This document shows positions 59,346-64,000 of a DNA stretch of 64,000 nt, piece by piece. Each line of letters opens with the position of its first letter. The first letter of the stretch is position 1. A model generated the notes under the pieces. It did no database searches. It worked only from the letters and a program-made list of their open reading frames with translations, and was not told the origin of the DNA. Origin of the DNA: Lineus longissimus (lineage: Eukaryota; Nemertea; Pilidiophora; Heteronemertea; Lineidae). Both the position numbers and the translations under genes were made by a program. The stretch spans positions 191,001 through 255,000 of the forward strand of contig NC_088326.1 of the NCBI RefSeq assembly GCF_910592395.1, given 5' to 3'.

Positions 59346-61896
59346 TTACACGTATTCCTTGGGTGGCGGTCGAGTAGGTATCCTACCTAGAGTGAATTTA
59401 GGAGCTTCAAACTCAGCTTTTTCTTCTAATGTTATTTGCTCCAAGGCTGTATAAATCTTATGGTTACTGGGAGTACCTGTGGTTGCAGCTGTGGCTGCGG
59501 CAGATTCTTGAACAGGTTTGCCAAAAAGTCCCACACCTGCTGGCTTACCAAATAAACCGGTTGGTTGAGCACCAGATCCGCTCGTACTCGGTGCTGCACC
59601 GAACCCCTGACCACCAAATGCTGATGTTTGAGTGGTGGTACCCCCAAACGCAGACGGTTGGCTTGCTGCAGTGCCACCAAATGCAGAAGTCTGATTGGTC
59701 AGCGTTGCCCCAAAAACAGATGCTGATGTCTGATTGGCTGTCAGACCAAAAGCTGATGTTTGTGGAGTTGACGTACCAAACGCAGATGTTGACGCTGTCG
59801 CACCAAACCCAGTCACAGGACGGGAAGGAGATGCACCAAATGTTGTTGTCTGACCGCCACTTGCACTAAATCCCGATGATGATGTCTGAGCACCAAATGA
59901 AGGAGCAGCACCGAATACCGAACTCTGGGCAGTTTTTCCAAACGTACCTGTTCCTAATGTAGCCGGCTGTGAAGACATGGAACCACCGAATGCAGACGTT
60001 TGTGTTGTTGCTGACCCACCAAAGGCAGACGCCGCTCCGAATGTAGCAGGTTTGAACAAACTGCTCTGTGCAGAACTAGCGCCGAATGCTGAACTTTGTG
60101 TGGTTGTAACCGTTGCTGGGCTGCTGAAGCTGAATGGACTTGATGGATTCGTGCTCGCACTTGCTCCTTTACCAAACAGATTTGGATTCAAAGATGCACT
60201 TGTCGCATTTGCTGCTCCGAATGTGGACGAGGTTTTCGTTCCACCAAATGCGCTACTAGCAGCCGTGGTTGTGCTGCCGAAAGCCGACTTTGTACTGAAT
60301 AATTGTCCTTTGGTTGCACTAGAGGAAGAATCAGCCATGCACTTTTTTGCTTCCTCGATAATTTTGATCTGGAATGAAACAAATATATGTTCTGATGATT
60401 TGCCAAAAGGACATGTCTCACATAATGGTGTTAATTACTGCTAAAATACTGTGAAACAAGATTTAACCTTACTTCCAGGGTAGTCAACAACACAACGCCA
60501 AGCATAAAAACACATCAAGACACAACGAATAATTCCATAAAATCCTTACCAGATTTTGTTTGGTGGTTCCACTGGGGTTCTTCAACTTTTCTCTTTTCAG
60601 CTTGTATTCGAGTCCCAGCTGTGCTTCCTTCGCTTTCTGAATGAAACAACAACAACATGCATGTAGAAGTTTTCGGTTACTCATTGATGGATGCACTCAT
60701 TGATGGATGCACTCATTGATGGATGCACTCATTGATGGATGCACTCATTGATGGATGCACTCATTGATGGATGCACTCATTGATGGATGCACTCATTCAT
60801 CCACCTACTTTTGTATGTCTATTTACCCAGTATGTGTGGCAGTCCATAGTTAGACTGTCTAGAATGAGGACTGGATTATCCAGATAGTCTTGTCAACTGA
60901 GATGAAAGGGTAAAGAGAACATCATTGGAGCATCTTGCTGTCTCTAAAAGCCAATCACAATGCACGACGACGCTCAAGCTCAGGTAGATTGTTTCAGCAA
61001 CTTACATAGTTGATTTGTGCCGCATGGTTTCTGTTCTCATTATAAGCTTCGAGTCTCATCTCCTCCGGTGAGAAGTCGTCAAAGCCGGGCATGCACATGC
61101 ACTCCTTACTGTGGGCGTAACACGAGAACGGCCACATCTTACTCGTCCCCCAGATCTCCATCTCGGCTGTGAGATTTTTACTGTAAGGCAAATGATTATA
61201 TTCAATCAACATTTTTAAAAACAACATGTCTATTCTGAATCATACTCGATTTTTTAAGTGTTTCCTTTAAAATCAGCACTTGTGTTTCGTGGTGACCACT
61301 TGAAAAATCCTGAGAAGCCATTTCATTTCTAAAAGGAAACTCCTGAAGATGTTACAAACTGGAAAAAGAAATAAATCAACATACATGATCTCATTTACAG
61401 ATGAGGACGAGGCCGTCGAACTCTGCTGGGTGTTTGACTTGTTGAAGAGGGAATAGCGATTATGCGTGAAACCAGACGAGCCGCCATATTGCTGCTGCTG
61501 TCCACCTCCTGGAAGACAACAATAAAAAATATAAATAAGCAATTACAGGGACACCGTCCGTCTAAGAAAAAGTAACGCCATGTTTGAAGAACCAGAAGAA
61601 CTAGCTAAAATGAAGACTAAAACTGTCAATACCACATAGACAGACATACGATTCCGCCCCCAACACACATTTTGATGGCAAGGCTTTCCAATTCCATATA
61701 CAGAGTATCCCATTCGTTTTGCTCATCACTTGAGACAGGTTTCGAAGGCACCAATCGCAATAGTTGTGCATAGGAATGTTCTTTGATAAGAGACCTATCA
61801 GACTATGGCACCTTTTGAGTGTGGATGCCAGCAACGGTCCCCGAATTTGCAGTTTCCTTGAAGAAAAAACTTGCAAATTCCCCCTGCGCCAGCCAT
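59346..61896 (-). CDS. NUP42: NUP42 (NUPL2), FG nucleoporin with CCCH zinc finger
   Basis: NUP42 sits on the cytoplasmic face of the nuclear pore and helps GLE1/DDX19 release exported mRNA. Five minus-strand exons: 61896-61812, 61508-61385, 61180-61006, 60636-60550 and 60368-59346, 1494 bases, about 497 residues (human about 423). Exon 1 encodes a CCCH finger, C-X7-C-X5-C-X3-H at residues 8, 16, 22 and 26 ([20 protein letters not shown]), nearly identical to the family. Exon 3 has the conserved [16 protein letters not shown] and [14 protein letters not shown]. Exon 5 is a 300-residue FG domain with about 22 FG pairs, mostly SAFG and AFGG. The end, [20 protein letters not shown], is the GLE1-binding C-terminal motif. 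Start: first ATG before the finger, in good context (AACATGG). The exon 1 donor (GTGCCA) is weak but keeps phase. Confidence 0.95.
60682..60796 (+). repeat. 16-bp tandem repeat, about seven copies
   Basis: Unit CTCATTGATGGATGCA. It lies in the NUP42 intron just upstream (on the minus strand) of the exon at 60636. The multiples create false open frames that begin in the array. Confidence 0.92.
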
Positions 61897-62422
61897 GTTT
61901 TTTTGCGATTTTTATAAACATCCGTGAACTAATTCCATGTCAGCCGCGGATGAGCCACCAACAGTAGACGGGAGACGCTGGCACAACCAGACCCGACGAG
62001 ATTACAGATACTGTCACAACCTGACGCAATCAGTGGTTTTAAATATACTCCGTATCTTGATATTTCAAAGTCTCATCCAATTCCATTAATGGCAAGTGAG
62101 GTTGATAATATGTAAAGAGCAAGCTCTAGTGAACTCACACAACTGTTTGACATGGGGGAGCCCCCCAAACCCCGTCCTTCTGACATATTTAGCCAGTACA
62201 TTGGGGGATGAGTCCCCCAAACCCCCTCCCCCGTTCTCTGAAAGTGACAGGTTTTAGTCAGTACATTGGGGGGAAGGCCCCCCCACCCCCCCCCCCCCCC
62301 ATTGGACTCTAAAAATAGAATTCCTTGGAGACGCTGAACAATAAGGCCCAATAAAGAAATAGTCCCCGCCCCGGTAGCTGTATCTGCTGACAGAAGCAGC
62401 TCTTTGTGGTGAAATAATAATT

Positions 62423-62800
62423 GAATGCATGTCATGACACCCAGGAGCTTTTTCTCATTTCTGAAACAGTTGCATGGTTGGAATGAATTTCAAAATCAGT
62501 CCGTCAAATCTCTATGCAATGAAAATTGAAATGTCACAACTGTCTCCACCGACGTTGTCCTGTATGTCCTAGCAGACGATTTTTAAATAAATGATGTGAT
62601 TGATATACTTGTAGATTGGAATGAATTATTTCTTCAATGATATGATATGAAAGTTGAAAACCCTCTGACATGTCTGAGTACAAAAATGCAGAGGCAAGAC
62701 ACATCATGCATGTCATGACACCCAGAAGCTTTTTCTCATTTCTGAAACAGTTGCATGGTTGGAATGAATTTCCAAATCAGTCCGTCAAATCTCTATCCAA
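62423..62800 (+). repeat. about 98-bp direct repeat pair
   Basis: GCATGTCATGACACCCAG(G/A)A to CAGTCCGTCAAATCTCTAT is found at 62425-62520 and again at 62707-62800, about 282 bases apart, with only a few differences. Confidence 0.9.
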
Positions 62801-63153
62801 ATGGAACTTTAAGACCACTCTATATTTGTGCAGTAGTGTTAAAACTGACTTTTTTGAAGTAAAGTACGTAAATCGAGAAGAATGGGACGTTTTCTTTGTC
62901 TTAGAATTATTCAGGACGAAATGTATAACATTTGGGGTTTTTCGTGATTGTCCGGCCCAATTGGCAATATTGCCATTTGGGATGGTGAACAGAGCTAGGA
63001 GCAAATGCGACGCTTATGATTTATTTAAAGAAATAAAATGCCCGATTTAACATCCTGCAGAATCAGGGAAATCGGGCGTTTCCAGTGATATACGACACAA
63101 ATGGATTGTCCTCATGCATTCACTTTGGAAACTTTAGATAGCGCAAGCATCGA

Positions 63154-63163
63154 TCGATGGCGC
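63154..63163 (+). promoter_or_regulatory. CTCF-core-like motif
   Basis: TCGATGGCGC matches 9 of 10 positions of YAGRKGGCRS. It is part of ATCGATCGATGGCGCTA (63149-63165), the near-identical partner of the CAND1-promoter 17-mer. It lies about 420 bases before the first exon of the right-hand gene. Confidence 0.25.
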
Positions 63164-63579
63164 TAGCCTTCTCCAGGCATAGGCCCCTGAATGCTAATTA
63201 GCGGGATTATCGGGCTAAACAATGGGATTAGCTAGGAAATAATATATAGGGAGTTAAAAAACTTGAGCTTGAATTAAAAATGTTTTGCCATGTGTGAATA
63301 CTACTGGTTATAAATTTCAACAATCATGTTACGTCACGTAGACTCGTTTGAAAATACCACAAAAGCCAAGTTTCCGCGAAGTTATGTCACTTGTTGTCCG
63401 ACTCCTTATCACCCGACCGTGATCTCAGTATTCGACCAATCAGCTTTAAATCGTGAGCATTTTCGTGTATGGGTCAATGAATTTGATTGAAAATCACAAT
63501 TTGAATAGATGAGTGGTTTGGTAACCTCTCTGACGTAACCTACTCAATACGAGCCGTTGAATTTGGCTGTGCTCCTAGT

Positions 63580-63837
63580 ATGACACACTGGTTTTGGGAA
63601 CACAAGCGTTCAGTTGTGTTGACGCCTAGTCGAAGCACTGGTTCAATATTGGTGAGTTCAGCCTGATTTCTCCACAACTTTTTCTCCCCAAATTTTGCGA
63701 CTATTGTCTGATACAATGTACAATCTTATCTTATCTTTTCATTTTCATTTCTTGCAGACGCCAGACACGTTGTCCTGTCTAGCACACCCAATGCTGCCCA
63801 ACCGGTTTATCACAAGATACGACGTGAACACCACGTG
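63580..63837 (+). CDS. unidentified gene, first two candidate exons (runs off right edge)
   Basis: Exon 1, 63580-63651, starts MTHWFWEHKRSVVLTPSRST and ends at GT 63652 (GTGAGT). Exon 2, 63758-63837, follows a pyrimidine-rich acceptor (TTGCAG), encodes TPDTLSCLAHPMLPNRFITR and then YDVNTTW, and ends at GT 63838 (GTGAGT). The joint is phase 0 and the second donor is phase 2. The splice sites are good and the frame is open across the join. I do not recognise the protein. The short, proline- and aromatic-containing sequence could belong to a small ciliary or cytoskeletal protein, but that is a guess. Confidence 0.45.
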
Positions 63838-63904
63838 GTGAGTTATTTTTCTCTATCGAAACTTCCTTTATCGCACATACATGTATTCTTTTGAAACTTC
63901 TCAT

Positions 63905-64000
63905 CTCTGCAGCAGTGGCGGATCCAGAACTTTGGGAAAGAAGCGGGGGTGGGGGGGGGGGGGCGCTGCCCCACCAATGAGAACTGATGATAGAGCCGAA
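63905..64000 (+). repeat. probable edge of a dispersed repeat with G homopolymer
   Basis: CAGCAGTGGCGGATCCAGAA is a phrase I associate with dispersed repeats in many animal genomes. It is followed by an interrupted G-run (63943-63963) and a GCGCTGCCCC segment. Only its left part lies in the window, so family and length are unknown. Confidence 0.4.

Larger units (their letters stand above)
61897..63579. other. intergenic region between divergent NUP42 and the next gene
   Basis: A 1.7-kb spacer. It contains two C-rich, G-poor segments of related sequence at 62150-62300 (GTACATTGGGGGATGAG and GTACATTGGGGGGAAGG, each next to CCCCCAAACCCC-type runs, ending in a C homopolymer at 62281-62300). It also holds a 98-bp direct repeat pair and a CTCF-core-like site. 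The open frame 62670-63050 resembles nothing I know and overlaps the repeat; I do not call it. Confidence 0.6.

Noticed and set aside
62670-63050. 126-codon open frame on the + strand
   Set aside because: Starts inside the 98-bp direct repeat and has no recognisable similarity, conserved motif or clear splice context. Could be reconsidered if transcripts map here.

Overview
The window is eukaryotic nuclear DNA from an invertebrate animal. Genes are split into many short exons with GT-AG introns, introns are full of minisatellites, and the four recognisable genes are close to animal families. The sequence does not settle the phylum. A mollusc, brachiopod, annelid, amphioxus or hemichordate would all fit, and I saw no operon, bacterial or viral features.

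Layout. (1) 1-17463, + strand: the 3' half of VPS13B, 24 exons reconstructed here, about 2144 codons. The reading frame stays open and in phase across all 24, and the gene ends at a stop at 17461-17463. (2) 19477-44399, + strand: a complete DCDC2-type gene with two doublecortin domains, 23 exons and about 1063 codons. It carries a long acidic linker and a C-terminal array of about nine IQ motifs. (3) 47752-57624, + strand: complete CAND1, 23 exons and about 1254 codons. (4) 61896-59346, - strand: complete NUP42 (CCCH zinc finger plus FG repeats), 5 exons and about 497 codons, convergent with CAND1. (5) From 63580, + strand: the first two candidate exons of an unidentified gene running off the right edge. 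Most exon joins were fixed by phase and by remembered similarity to the vertebrate proteins. Many exons are too short or lack an ATG, so they do not show up as open reading frames.

The genes are not an operon and do not obviously share one pathway. VPS13B moves lipids at the Golgi, DCDC2 binds ciliary microtubules, CAND1 exchanges cullin-RING ligase substrate receptors, and NUP42 works in mRNA export at the nuclear pore.

The accessory part of the window is its repeats: more than 25 tandem arrays, nearly all in introns or intergenic DNA. Several repeat a piece of the neighbouring exon with its splice donor, or a donor-like motif. One dispersed repeat has a copy just upstream of both DCDC2 and CAND1. 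RFX X-box-like motifs occur in the DCDC2 promoter, in one of its introns, and in a cluster downstream of it. The most notable items are the IQ-rich DCDC2 architecture with its run of phase-0 exons, the X-box pattern, the promoter-proximal repeat pair, and the donor-carrying minisatellites. I did not find a clearly new multi-gene system.
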